A DNA stretch of 64,000 nt, taken from the NCBI GenBank assembly GCA_958450365.1, contig CAUEEP010000736.1:3281501-3345500 (forward strand), read 5' to 3'. Shown here piece after piece: positions 43,501 through 52,759 of the stretch; position 1 is the stretch's first letter, and each line of letters starts with the position of its first letter. A program made the translations under genes and the position numbers. This DNA comes from Mesorhabditis belari. Lineage: Eukaryota > Nematoda > Chromadorea > Rhabditida > Rhabditidae. The notes beneath the pieces are model-generated. The model searched no databases, was not told where the DNA came from, and saw nothing but the letters and a program-made list of their open reading frames with translations.

Positions 43501-43737
43501 TGGAGATGTCTTCACGAACCTATTTTGCAACAATTCTGTAAAAAAACTTACTGAAATTGAAATTCGAAATGAGTTACAATAAGTCTAAGAAAGTCAATAT
43601 GCAGTCGTAAAACTGCGATTAAATGATCACTAAACGGAACTCCTTGTCGCTATAATCCTGCGTCACTCTGTAATTCAAACCAACCACAGTAACGACTCAC
43701 TGATTGCGGTAGCGATGAGCAGTATGCGGAGAAACAT
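40530..43737 (-). CDS. Secreted Cys-rich paralogue 1 of 3
   Basis: Exons (minus): 43701-43737 (signal MFLRILLIATAI), 42848-42972, 42722-42771, about 42589-42680, 42491-42549, 41906-42024, about 41724-41805, 40593-40672, and a short last exon near 40530-40560. Conserved features shared with the genes at 48110 and 52760: NTQPW..WRDD, YFRKGFTGTRALC, AFEEFKACL..YTACTSA, AYIFASAFNDLLYTCEDG, and the C-terminal SWGCEYALAEIFTRSPQC. About 12 cysteines and no TM indicate an extracellular, disulfide-bonded protein. I do not recognise the Pfam family with certainty. The intron before the last exons hosts two MITE families; intron 1 hosts a Tc1-like relic. The last exon is uncertain. Confidence 0.7.
40727..41726. 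mobile_element. MITE family A copy 4, rearranged, with nested MITE B
   Basis: The left end TACCGTATTCTCTCTAATAG is followed by a full family interior. Then GACGGTACTTACAGAGTTTC (flank copied from WDR44 exon 4), a MITE family B insertion (41027-41547), and a second partial interior ending at TIR CACTACTATTAGAGAGAATA. It lies within an intron of secreted paralogue 1. Confidence 0.8.
41027..41547. mobile_element. MITE family B copy 2
   Basis: 521 bp, nearly identical to 16160-16682 but in reverse orientation. Same 41 bp TIRs (TTAGGTTGATGCAAAAGTC) and the same vestigial reading (MHHRAVAFFDYPTSGS). TA is present on the left flank only, so the right border has been altered. Confidence 0.9.
42055..42118 (+). 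repeat. tRNA-Gly(GCC)-like pseudogene
   Basis: TTCAGTGGTAGAATGCTCGC followed by a good anticodon arm CTCGC-TTGCCAT-GCGGG (anticodon GCC) and GGTTCGATTC. The acceptor strands (AACAATT / CACGATA) do not pair and the T stem is weak. It lies in an intron of secreted paralogue 1. Confidence 0.65.
43063..43670 (-). mobile_element. Tc1/mariner relic in intron 1 of secreted paralogue 1
   Basis: TIRs CAGGGTGGCGCAGGATTATA and TATAATCCTGCGTCACTCTG are flanked by TA. The minus reading 43313-43495 (VYRAITRFQSLGTNNDWLGR.. NIKRVRDWLKQ) looks like the DNA-binding N-terminal part of a Tc1-like transposase. A 19-20 bp unit (GGCACTCCAAGAGGCAAACAT) is tandemly repeated near the left end. Confidence 0.75.
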
Positions 43738-43960
43738 GGTGATTATTTCCTAGTGGACTTTTCTCAAGTTTTTTGCAGAAGAAATCAATTCTTTCAATCA
43801 AACAAGCGATAAGATGAGTGGAAAAGTCGTTAAAGATGCCAAACTATATAGAAAATACTTTGTACTTGCCGAAATTACTTAAAATTCGATCAATAAAGTT
43901 TAGGACCCAAGTATTTGAATTGAATAACGGAAATAAGAATATAAGAATAATAAGAATATA

Positions 43961-44109
43961 CAGTCGAACCTCGTTAGTGAACTATGGATGGGATTCTTAA
44001 AAAAACACCGTTCACTATCGAGGCTTCATTAGTACTAAATCAACTCAAAGGGATCTTAAAAAAACCGTTCACTATCGAGGTGTTCGCTAACGAAGTTCGA
44101 CTTCGACTG
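43961..44109. mobile_element. Small TIR element, 149 bp
   Basis: Ends CAGTCGAACCTCGTTAGTGA and AACGAAGTTCGACTTCGACTG are inverted, and TA flanks both sides. Internal AACCGTTCACTATCGAGG is repeated twice. No ORF. Confidence 0.65.
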
Positions 44110-44433
44110 TATACCGAAACACAAACTTTTAAGAAAATAACTTGTGAGCAGTATTTTGATGATCTTTGGCTCATACAGTGACTCATAACTGCACCTTCAT
44201 CCACCTTTGATCCCTTCTCAATAACTCTATTGTTTTATAAACCAGCCTAATGGCGGGGTTTGGCTTGATGTTTTGCGGTTGAGTTTTTGATTTCCTTTTG
44301 GGGAATTTCGAAACTTCTAGCCGAAATAACGGAGAAATCGTGAATGTGAGAGGTGTACTTTGGGGGGAGCGCACAATCGCGTGCCCTCTGGCACATGGGA
44401 CACATAGATTGCGAGAAAGAGACCACTAGAGTC

Positions 44434-44526
44434 GGTTTAATTACCCAAGTTAGAGGTTGGTATAAACCCCGAGACTCACCTAAATGTCTCAAGAAATTTT
44501 GGAATGGATTTCCCTTTTTGGAAGTC
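44434..44526 (+). ncRNA. SL1-type spliced leader RNA gene, variant leader
   Basis: Starts with GGTTTAATTACCCAAGTT and then AGAG, so leader position 19 is A instead of T, followed by a GT donor at 44456. Downstream are a stem-loop, an Sm-binding-like AATTTTGGAA, and a terminal hairpin (TTTCCCTTTTTGGAA). The overall ~93 nt plan equals that of the SL1 RNA at 44972. Upstream CTCTGGCACA at about -55 resembles the block upstream of the second copy (TATCTGGCACA), possibly a PSE. It donates the leader in trans-splicing if expressed. Confidence 0.85.
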
Positions 44527-44697
44527 CAAAAAGTCACTAATTGGATCACTTTGAATCCTTTTTGAATCTCTAATCCAAAAGAATCCGACAGATTGATCCT
44601 GTAATTGTTGTAAAGTTCCGAGAATGAAAGAAATCGATTTATACTGTTAGTTTGTGCAAAAATTGATTCCCAAGTCTCTAGATCAATCCAGAAGAAT

Positions 44698-44815
44698 GCT
44701 CACGGCACTCGGGCTTCCCAAGCTGTCTCCGAACTAAGTACTAACCGATCCCAACGTTGCTTAACTTGGCAGATTGGACGGGATGCCGTATTTTCAATGT
44801 GCTATGGTCGTAACC
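44698..44815 (-). rRNA. 5S ribosomal RNA gene
   Basis: On the minus strand GGTTACGACCATAGCACATT begins the 118 nt transcript. It contains CATCCCGTCCAATCTGCCAA, GTTAAGCAACGTTGGGATCG and GTTAGTACTTAGTTCGGAGA, conserved 5S segments including the internal TFIIIA/box A-box C control region. The 3' end GTGCCGTGAGC pairs with the 5' end (7 of 9 positions). Two SL RNA genes flank it in opposite orientation, echoing the 5S-SL1 linkage of Caenorhabditis. Confidence 0.93.
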
Positions 44816-44971
44816 GAGCGCTGGTGAGAGAAGGGTTGAAATAGTGCAAGAAAGAGAAATCCGAAGAGACGCCAGACGACGCGAGGGTGTGCACTTTTCG
44901 TGTGTCTCGTAGGAAAAAACGGTATCTGGCACACGGTCTTCACGGATAGGGCTACAGTGGCCAACCTCATC

Positions 44972-45064
44972 GGTTTAATTACCCAAGTTTGAGGTTAGCA
45001 TTAACCCCAAGACCTTGTAAAAGTGTCTTGAGGAAATTTTGGAACGTGTTCCCATAAAGGGAAT
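44972..45064 (+). ncRNA. SL1 spliced leader RNA gene
   Basis: Positions 44972-44993 are exactly the canonical 22 nt nematode SL1 leader (GGTTTAATTACCCAAGTT then TGAG), followed by a GT donor. The intron part shows GGTTAGCATTAACCCC pairing, the Sm site AATTTTGGAAC as in known SL1 RNAs, and a final hairpin TTCCCATAAAGGGAA. This RNA supplies the capped leader that is trans-spliced onto many nematode mRNAs. It lies about 157 bp upstream-side of the divergent 5S gene. Confidence 0.97.
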
Positions 45065-45525
45065 GCACAAAGCAAATGTGGAAATTGAAAGTGGGGAAGC
45101 ATTGTTTGTTTCATTTTGGTTCACTTTCAGTTGATTTATTTGCCTAAAGCAGTAAACTTACCGTTTCAAGTGAAGATATTACTTCCATTTGCATAATGTA
45201 ATGTGTAATAATTATATAATGGCACATACTGCACCTTCATCCACCTTTGATCCCTTCTCAATGACTCTCAATGTGCCTAATACCTTTCACCTAAATAAGT
45301 ATTGTTTCGAATTTAGCTCTTTATCAAAGGTTTTTGTTATTTAATTACGCTTTTTCTTGAAATCCCTTAAAAATGCGAATTTTTTGTTGTAAATGATTGC
45401 TAATAAACTTTTTAAGATCAAACCAACAAATAAATGATCAGATTAAAAAAACCAATTACTAACTGTTTCGTGATTTATTTAATGTATGTAAATTGAAAGT
45501 AAAATCTTTTATTGATAGAAATAAC
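45065..45525. other. Spacer with a repeat of the SL upstream region
   Basis: ACTGCACCTTCATCCACCTT..TTCTCAATGACTCT at 45229-45268 repeats 44188-44227, framing the SL1/5S unit. No gene seen. Confidence 0.5.
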
Positions 45526-45789
45526 TCAATCCGATAACATGCTTTTGATTGTGGACAACATGTCGAGAAATTCATTGAAATTGATTCGCCGATCACCATC
45601 CGAATCATCGGCGTTGATGATCGATTGGAGTTGAGTTGATGAAAGGTTTCCCAATCCTAAATCCCTCATGATTGGTCCCAGCTCGTTTGCGACAATCGTT
45701 CCACTCCCATCCTTGTCATATTCATCGAATTTCTCTCTCAATTGCCCGAGCTCTGAATCGCTCCAACCAGACATCGACAAACTAAACAT
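45526..45789 (-). CDS. Single-domain calmodulin-like EF-hand protein
   Basis: One exon of 87 residues starting MFSLSMSGWSDSELGQLREK; a second Met (residue 6) is an alternative start. A likely SL acceptor (ATATCAG) lies 3 bp upstream of the ATG. Two EF-hand loops: DKDGSGTIVANE and DSDGDRRINFNE, each followed by a helix (LGPIMRDLGL; FLDMLSTIKSML). This is half the size of calmodulin or troponin C, one lobe only. Ca2+ binding is likely in loop 1 and plausible in loop 2. No upstream exon encoding the other lobe was found. Confidence 0.8.
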   Translation of the reverse strand: MFSLSMSGWSDSELGQLREKFDEYDKDGSGTIVANELGPIMRDLGLGNLSSTQLQSIINADDSDGDRRINFNEFLDMLSTIKSMLSD

Positions 45790-46081
45790 TAACTGATATT
45801 TTGGTATTTAAAGTTTGAAATTACAAAAGTAGAGATAAGAATTTAGGCAAAAATTGGATTTTCTTCTATTCACTATAATAAAAAGCTTTAGAAATTTGAA
45901 AGAGTTAAGCATTGCACTTAAAAGTTTTCCTTTTGTTTACTAAAGTAAAGCAAGAGTCAAGTTTTATCAACGGAAAAGGAAAAACTAAAGAATAGAACTA
46001 AAAAGTGTATTTGGGTGATAGACTTTAAATAAGAAAAAGTGCTTATAATGATCTGAAAAGACTGGAAACTAAAGAAAAGAT
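45790..46081. promoter_or_regulatory. Upstream region of calmodulin-like gene
   Basis: AT-rich; no repeats or exons recognised. Confidence 0.35.
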
Positions 46082-46380
46082 ATTTACCGAATAGAAGACC
46101 TTTCTTCGAATAGAAGACGGGGTAAAGAGTCTCATCGCGTACTCCTGCGTAGCAGCCCTTTTTAAAATTTCTTTTCTGCATAAAAGCTTTCAATCAAGTG
46201 CTATAGGGCTGGAAAATGACCCAAAAATACCACATGAGCTAACAGATTTTTGAGCCATTTTTCAGCTCTATAGCACTTGATTGAAAGCTTTTATGCAGAA
46301 AAGAAATTTTAAAAAGGGCTGCTACGCAGGAGTACGCGATGATACTTCTTTATCCGGTCTTCGATTCGAAGAAATACGGT
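46082..46380. mobile_element. Inverted-repeat element, arms about 130 bp
   Basis: GCGTACTCCTGCGTAGCAGC and CAATCAAGTGCTATAG at left have exact complements at right (GCTGCTACGCAGGAGTACGC, CTATAGCACTTGATTG). Loop about 40 bp. No ORF beyond short readings. Confidence 0.85.
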
Positions 46381-47285
46381 ATCATTCTTTATCGAATAAT
46401 AATAGTTTAAACCTTAATCTTAATAAAATACATTCTTAGAACTTAACATATCAGTAGATTTTCTTTTATGAATACTATTTTAGATGTCGAAGTTCACCGA
46501 TTGAAAGGATAAAGCTCTTTAAATACCCTAAAGTCGCGAGTATAAGTTCTGTTTGGTTTTCGCATGCAAATTGACGGCTGTCTCCGGTGCGGTGTGTCGA
46601 GGGTTCGAACCCCGCTGCAGCATAACTTTTTTGCTTTTTAAGAACAATAATAGAAGTAAATTTATTGAGGGTTATAGCAATTTTATGCTGTTATTTGTTG
46701 CTCCGGGCGTGGCTCGGCGCGTCCGCCCTGCTCCTCTCCAGTGCTCAGTCTTATGGATCCCTCCCTGGCCTCTTCATCCGGCCAAAGTCCACGTCGACGG
46801 TCGAAAGAGATGCTTTCCAGCTGTCTTCTTCAACACTATCGTCTGGATGTATCCATGCACATAACAAATAGCAATGGTGATAGACTGTCACGCCAGCAAT
46901 GGTGATAGGCTGTCACGCCAGCAATGGTGAGGCTGTCACGCCAGCAATGGTGATAGGCTGTCACGCCAGCAATGGTGATAGGCTAGTATCCCGCGCTCCA
47001 AGAACAATAATAAAAGTTTATATAACAATAAAAAGGTATAAAAACCCAACAAAAAGAAATTCAAAGCAATTAAAGCGAATGTAAAATAAGGCACAACTTA
47101 TACTCGGATCAACTTATACTCGAGACTTTAGGGTACTTGATATTTATCATTCTTTATTGAATAATAATAGTTTAAACCTTAATTTTAATAAAATACATTC
47201 TTAGAACTTAACATATCAGTAGATTTTCTTTTATGAATACTATTTTAAATGTCGAAGTTCACCGATTGAAAGGATAAAGCTCTAA
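46381..47285. repeat. 138 bp direct repeats flanking a TIR element
   Basis: 46381-46519 and 47147-47285 match almost perfectly (AATAATAGTTTAAACCTTAA.. CACCGATTGAAAGGATAAAG). Everything between is the TIR element of the next entry plus a few bases. Confidence 0.85.
46526..47137. mobile_element. TIR element with tRNA-like and GC-rich captured segment
   Basis: TIRs TACCCTAAAGTCGCGAGTAT and the inverse ACTCGAGACTTTAGGGTA. Inside, 46555-46620 is tRNA-like (GCATGCAAATTGACGGCTGT..GAGGGTTCGAACCCC). It is followed by a GC-rich open segment 46690-46871 (LLRAWLGASALLLSSAQSYG..) unlike its surroundings, then a 24-25 bp minisatellite (GGTGATAGGCTGTCACGCCA). A truncated copy is at 8064. Confidence 0.75.
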
Positions 47286-47494
47286 ATTACCTACCTGACA
47301 CTAACAAGCCATTTCTCGGCAGTTCAAACCAAAAACGTTCAGCGTTTCTAGGCTTTCCCTCCATTTTTTCTATAAATAAAACTTTAATATAATTTATTCA
47401 CACAAATAATTTAGTACAAATAATATACAAGCACAATCCCTGAGCCCTGTAGGGCTCAGGAAAAAAAGATTTATCGAAAAAAACCAAAACCATA
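47286..47494. other. Spacer with a possible orphan first exon (minus)
   Basis: On the minus strand an ATG at about 47364 opens MEGKPRNAERFWFELPRNG and reaches a GT donor at about 47294, with a TATAG acceptor just upstream of the ATG. I could not find a compatible downstream exon. A perfect short hairpin TGAGCCCTGTAGGGCTCA lies at about 47440. Confidence 0.3.
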
Positions 47495-47569
47495 GCCAGC
47501 GAGATTGAACTCTCGAGGTACCGACTCAGATGCAGCGCTCTTAGCCAGTTGGCCATGGCAGTCATAGAC
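47495..47569 (-). repeat. tRNA-like sequence
   Basis: Minus strand: TGGCCAACTGGCTAAGAGCG (A-box) and GAGAGTTCAATCTCGC (T-arm, well paired). The acceptor strands ACTGCCA/TGGCTAT pair at 5 of 7 positions. The anticodon arm is unclear. Best preserved tRNA-like element in the window, but still unlikely to be functional. Confidence 0.5.
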
Positions 47570-47669
47570 GGCTTTCTTTTTTTTGGCTAATCAACCAGTA
47601 TCCTTTCCAAATGTATAATGACAATAAAAGCAAGATGAAGATCCAGATTCCAAAGACGATTTCTTTCAT
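47562..47669 (-). CDS. Putative 35-residue membrane micropeptide
   Basis: ATG at 47669 opens a 35-codon frame MKEIVFGIWIFILLLSLYIW followed by KGYWLISQKKESRL and TGA. It is a single hydrophobic helix flanked by charged residues, the layout of small integral membrane proteins. CTAG lies 12 bp upstream and could be a trans-splice acceptor. The stop overlaps the tRNA-like element. No homologue is recognised; it could also be chance. Confidence 0.35.
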   Translation of the reverse strand: MKEIVFGIWIFILLLLSLYIWKGYWLISQKKESRL

Positions 47670-48109
47670 TATCTTCTCCCTAGCTTAAGATTGTTTAATT
47701 TCAAATCAAACAAATCTTTATTTGAATTTCTTTTATAAGCTATACTTGTCCAAAGGTTTCTTCATGAACAATGATATATATTAGTTACTATCAAGATCTG
47801 TTTAGGTTGAAAACGATCCTTCTCTTCAATCTGAAGACCGAGTTATGCTAATCCCTGACATTCTTCTAAAGGTTTTAGAAGGGAATTTAAAAGAAGTAGG
47901 TTATAGAAACATTGTTTAATTTCAAATCAAACAAACCTTTATTTGAATTTCTTTTATTTCTCACTTTCACTGTATTCATTTTCATTGTTTCTTGAATTTT
48001 AAGATCTTTAAATAATCAATAAACACTTAAGATTTACTTCAATTCTTTGAAAGAAAGTTTATTCAGCAAAAATCAATAAAATAATCAAGATCTTTGAATG
48101 GGAAATACT
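47670..48109. other. Spacer between micropeptide and secreted paralogue 2
   Basis: The segment TTAATTTCAAATCAAACAAA occurs twice (about 47696 and 47917). No exon recognised. Confidence 0.4.
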
Positions 48110-51100
48110 TTATTTTCCGACACCACCACCGGCGATTGGCACTAAAATTTTAGATAAAGAGTTCGCAATGATTCATAGTTAACTTAACTAACTTAATTAA
48201 CTTAATTAACTTAATTAACTTGGTTAATCCTTTTTTGAAGTCAAAAACTTTCTGTAACAGTCAGTTTGAGTTTGATAGAATTCTTCTTATTCTAAATCTT
48301 TGAGCAGAGAGCTAAAGCTGATTTGAAAAACTTTTCAAGCTAACTGTACCCTCAATTTAGTCAAACTATACTGTTAAACTGTTAGATAAAGAATTGACAA
48401 TGATTCAAAGTTCATTTTACCAAGTTAAAAACTTTCTGTAACAGTTTGAGTTTTGTAGAATTTTTCTTATTCTAAGAAATCTTTGAACAGAGAACTAAAG
48501 CTGATTTGAAAAACTTTTCATGCTAACTGTACCCTCAATTTAATCAAACTATACTGTTAATCATAAATTTTCAATATTTTTAAGAAAATAGTAGCATTGA
48601 AATGTATTGTCTTGTTAATTATGAGCTTTTGAAACTCACATGAGCATGAGATGAGACATTGAGGGAAACGGGTGAAAACTTGCACTCTCGCATACTCACA
48701 ACCCCAGAACATAGCTGCCTAAATAAATGAAAAAGTTTTTTCAATTATAGCTGGCATAATTGCAAAACTTACTTGATTTGTCTTTCCGCATTGTCGACCA
48801 AAGTAGTCCTCATTGCAGCCCAGCATGTTGTTGGCTTGGCTGAAATGGTTTCAACGTTGAGAGCTTGATAGGGAATTGGGAATTGGACTTAAGAATTGAA
48901 AAAAGTTTAAAACTGACAAACACGCATCGCCGGGTGTTACTTTAACGATGGATTCCCAAGCTTGTCGACACGATCTAATCGTTGAACCGAAATTTTGCCA
49001 CGTTGCCTGGAAACAAGCGTCGTTCAAAGCGGCAACTGAAATTTGATTTTATCTTTAGGTTTTATCGTTAGATACTTTTAACTTTAGATTTTACGGATCT
49101 TTACGGTTTCCGGAGACTGGGGATCGAGCGATTATTTGGGGCAGGGGGACGAGTTTTTGACCATTTTCCAGCCCGATTTTAGATAGTTTTTCTATTAAAA
49201 AGCTTGATGAAATAAATAGTTCCTGAAAGCTGACGTTCGAAGCTATCTAAATCTTATTAAAACTTCTTGATCTGACAAGTTTAAAGTGCTTAAAAATGAG
49301 CTGCAAGTTGGCCAAAAAATTGACCGCCACCCGTTAACCGTAAAACACTGATTTTACCTTTAGATTTTACCTTTACTTTTTTAATACATTAACAATTGCC
49401 TAATTGAGTTGATTAGTGCGTAAACTTATACCATCTGGTGCACTAAAATCTTTCTTGTAATACCCAAAATAATTCTTAATTCCGAGGAAAGTTGGGGAAA
49501 ACAAAAAACTTGAAACCGAATACAAATCACCTTTCCAGCCCCATTTTAGATAGTTTTTCTATTAAAAATCTTGATGAAATGAATAGTTTCTGAAAGCTAA
49601 CGTTCTAAGCTATCTAAATCTTATTAAAACTTCTTGATCTGACAAGTTTAAAGTGCTTAAAAATGAGCTGCAAGTTGGCCAAAAGTTGCCCCCTCCCCCC
49701 TCCGTTAACACCGTTTTTACCTTTAGATACTTTTCTATTACACTAACAATTGCTTAATTGAGTTGATTAGTGCGTAAACTTATACCATCTGGTGCACTAA
49801 AATCTTTATAACCAAAATAATTCTTAACCCAGAGGAAAGACCAGTTTGGGTAAAAAAAAGCTCAAAACCGAATCGAAATCACCTTGAAGTCCAGCTCCGC
49901 ATACGTAATGCATTTCATTAAAGATCGACGAGAAAATGTAGGCCTAGAAATTTCTAAAGCAGTCATATTTGACAAAAGCTTCTTTATTTACATTATCGAC
50001 TTCAGCTGCACCGGCCTGGATATAGTGAGCGGCTGAAGTGCACACTGTGTAGTTACCCCCCAAACAGTTCTTGAACTCCCGAAAGGCTCTGCAATTCGAT
50101 TTTCGTAGAAGATTTGTATATAAAGCAAGTACAAGACTATTTGCAAAATAGAAACTAGATCTTCCACAAAAAAATTGAATTTAAAAGCCCACTTGCAAAC
50201 GACACGAGTCCCATTGAAACCACTGCGGAAATATTTCTCAACCTGAATACACATTTTATATACCTAATTTTAAAACTTATAAAAAACCATTGTAAGTTTG
50301 ACTTACATTACTGGACAATGGAATATGATATTTGAAAAACGATCGTCACTTTCGCGCGTGTGTAACTCCCTTGTCTTTACCGTATTTCTAAATATTAATA
50401 TTACCATTGTGTAGCCCTTGAAAAGAGCTTTCAGAAAATGCATAACACCAATAGTTTAAACTTAAAGACAAGGGAGTTACAGACACGCGAAAGTGACGAT
50501 CGTTTTTCAAATATCATATTTTATTGTCCAGTACTGTATAAATAAAATTGTACGTAAATCTAATCTAATCTAAGACTCACATCATCTCTCCAGAGAGCCG
50601 GATTGCGCCACGGTTGTGTGTTGTTGATTTGAAGTGCGCCGTTGAGAGTTGTCTGACAGGTTGAGTACAGACCATCATCGCACTTGCTTTGACCCCATAC
50701 GCTACCTAAAAGCAAAGAAGTTTTGTAAGAAAAACCTGAGAATTTAAATGTTAGCTAATAGTAAGAGATGATTGGTCATCTACCCATATCCCTTTCAAGC
50801 TTATCTTCGATTCAATTCAATTTTAACAAGTTTGCAACTTATTTGGTTGATTTAAAGTTTAGATTATGAATCTCCAGACTCGATTTAGTAAGATGTATGT
50901 GATTTGGAAACAGAATTTCGTGCCTCTTGCCAGAACAGAAACAGAAGTTCTTGCCTTTCCCTTTCCATTGCTTTAAAAAAGCCAGATATTTGCAGAGACT
51001 TAGGTTCCATCTACAAGAGTTAGCTTAAAAATTTGCAGAAAGATTTTTCAAGTACCGTAATTATTCTAATAGAAGCACCACCCTATAATGACGATCGGAG

Positions 51101-51591
51101 CGTCACATAGTCTAACTTTAAGCGCCTCGTTCTCAGCGTGCTTTTATACTACAGTGTGCGCTTAGGTATCAAAAGATAGCACCAAATCTCAGCTAGATTT
51201 TAACACAAAGCATACCTTTAAAATATAGGCGCTTAGGAAAAAATGAACTAATGAAATTGCGACTACGTGACTGTACGGAGAGGATGCTTCTATTAAAATG
51301 ATTACGGTATTTATGACTGGCGACGATTGTTTACTGATAGAACTGGTAAGCTTATGTTCTAAGAGTTGTTCCAAAGAGCCAAAACCAAGTTTGTCTTTGA
51401 TATTTTGCATTTGGCTTAACAAGCCAGATATTTTACAAAAGCCTATGTTCCAGGTACAAGAATTAGTTTGAAAATTTGCAAGAAGAGCATTTTCTTTATT
51501 TTCTCATGATAAGATTAATGAATCGATTTTAGATAAAGTTACAATACTCACCGATTACAGTAGCGATGATGAGCAAGACGTGTGAAAGCAT
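48110..51591 (-). CDS. Secreted Cys-rich paralogue 2 of 3
   Basis: Nine exons in frame: 51552-51591 (signal MLSHVLLIIATVIG), about 50588-50703, 50179-50244, 49997-50090, 49884-49945, 48914-49035, about 48773-48838, 48656-48721, and 48110-48148. The protein runs GSVWGQSKCDDGLYSTC, NNTQPWRNPALWRDD, YFRSGFNGTRVVC, AFREFKNCLGGNYTVCTSA, AYIFSSIFNEMHYVCGAG, LNDACFQATWQNFGSTI, NMLGCNEDYFGRQCG, FWGCEYARVQVFTRFPQC and ends LPIAGGGVGK. It aligns with paralogue 1 exon by exon. An extracellular disulfide-rich protein is inferred; the biological role is unknown. Introns contain dispersed repeats. Confidence 0.78.
49130..49720. repeat. Two copies of a dispersed repeat in an intron of paralogue 2
   Basis: The block GATTTTAGATAGTTTTTCTATT..AAAATGAGCTGCAAGTTGG occurs at 49172 and 49551, with flanking TAATTGAGTTGATTAGTGCG also duplicated (about 49400 and 49755). 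A related copy lies near 19.8 kb. Confidence 0.75.
50305..50537. mobile_element. Inverted-repeat element, arms about 75 bp
   Basis: The left arm (TACTGGACAATGGAATATGA.. AACGATCGTCACTTTCGCG) is complemented at 50465-50537 (CGCGAAAGTGACGATCGTTT..TATTGTCCAGTA). Sits in an intron of paralogue 2. Confidence 0.85.
51055..51312. mobile_element. MITE of the TACCGTAATTATT family, copy 1
   Basis: Ends GTACCGTAATTATTCTAATA and ATTAAAATGATTACGGTA are inverted. The interior (AGCGTCACATAGTCTAACTT..GTATCAAAAGATAGC) matches 54498-54752. It is related to the arms of the 8158 element. Confidence 0.8.
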
Positions 51592-52130
51592 GTGGATGAG
51601 TATGGAGATGAAGATCTCCTCTCGAATCCTTTGCAAAAGAAGAGTCTCTCAGAGTCTCACTTCTTGTTTCCCCCCACACTCCACAAAGTCAAAAAAGAGA
51701 TAAGAATTGTAGAAAAGGGCGGCAGAGTCGGAAGAGACCCTCTCCCTCGTTAAAATCGGCCATTAACGACTTTTTGAGAAGAGTTGTCTTTTTTCTACAC
51801 TCAGCCACGCATCTCCCAATCACTAGTCGATTTTTAGATGGCCGACGCCCTGAAATAGACAAGAAGTGGGAATTTTTTTGTAAAAGTGATGTGATAGTGA
51901 TGATTCTTGGGATTACGGTAGTTAAGTTTAATGTTCTAGTGACTCACAACTTTAGCTTTTCTTTTCTTCTCAGCTTTTAGTTGATTTGAAAGGCCATTAC
52001 CATTTTGCTAGAGCTTAAAACCAGGTTTAACCATTGTGTTCTAACAAACGCAAGCTTTCTAGCGCTTGCAATTGAAAACTTAAAGTACATATCAAAGATC
52101 AAAATGGTTGCTATGGTTGATTGGCTAAGT
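51592..52130. promoter_or_regulatory. Upstream region of secreted paralogue 2
   Basis: Spacer with a relatively GC-rich block at 51640-51770. No additional gene is evident. Confidence 0.35.
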
Positions 52131-52134
52131 TCTT

Positions 52135-52245
52135 TGTAGTTGGAGAGTCAAGGGTTCAATCCCAGACAAGGGTTCAATCCCAGGTTCAATCCCAGTCAAG
52201 GGTTCAATCCCAGTCAAGGGTTCAATCCCAGGTCCCAGGTTATTG
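52135..52245 (+). repeat. Tandem array of tRNA B-box-like motif
   Basis: The unit CAAGGGTTCAATCCCAG (17-18 bp) is repeated about five times, plus shorter GGTTCAATCCCAG units. GGTTCAATCCC matches the consensus of the tRNA B-box (TFIIIC site). A tRNA-like GATTGGCTAAGTTC lies just upstream, so this appears to be an amplified tRNA 3' half. Confidence 0.85.
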
Positions 52246-52755
52246 GTTCTCTTTTGGATTTCCCTTAACCCATAAAGGATTGGCATAAAACTCTAGTTTG
52301 GAAAAAAAAGCTGAATAAACTGTTTACAATGAAATCCTAATTGTTAAAAGATTCTTTTTGAATCTAGTAAAGCCCCTTCAATGTCTTTCTTTCTAAAAAG
52401 ATTTTCTTGAAAAATCGACTCATTTGGACCGCACCCACTCCTTCCCTTTCTTCTTGTTCTTCTTGTTCTTGTTCTTCTTCTTCTTCTTCTCCTTCTTCAC
52501 TACTCCCAGCTATTCTCTTTTCGCACCCCTTTCTACACTCACTTATCAAAATGCAATAAACATTTATGTTTTTGCTCTTTCAAAAATTTCACGACTTTCA
52601 ATGGAGTATTTTCGTGGCGTTTATGCTTTTCTTTGCGTAGTTGTGATTCATTGATTTGTGATGTGGGAATTTTAAGAGTAAATTTTTATTTTCAACGACA
52701 GAAAGCTCAAGAAAGTTGAATTAAATAGTTGATTGATTGACCGAGAAGTTGATTG
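52246..52755. other. Spacer with CTT-rich tract
   Basis: Contains a pyrimidine-rich run (TTCTTCTTGTTCTTCTTG, about 52447-52500). The short frames here are translations of that run. No gene seen. Confidence 0.4.
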
Positions 52756-52759
52756 ATTT

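Noticed and set aside
45957..46193. 78-codon minus frame
   Set aside because: Part of it lies in the arm of an inverted repeat and the rest is Phe/Leu-rich AT readout.
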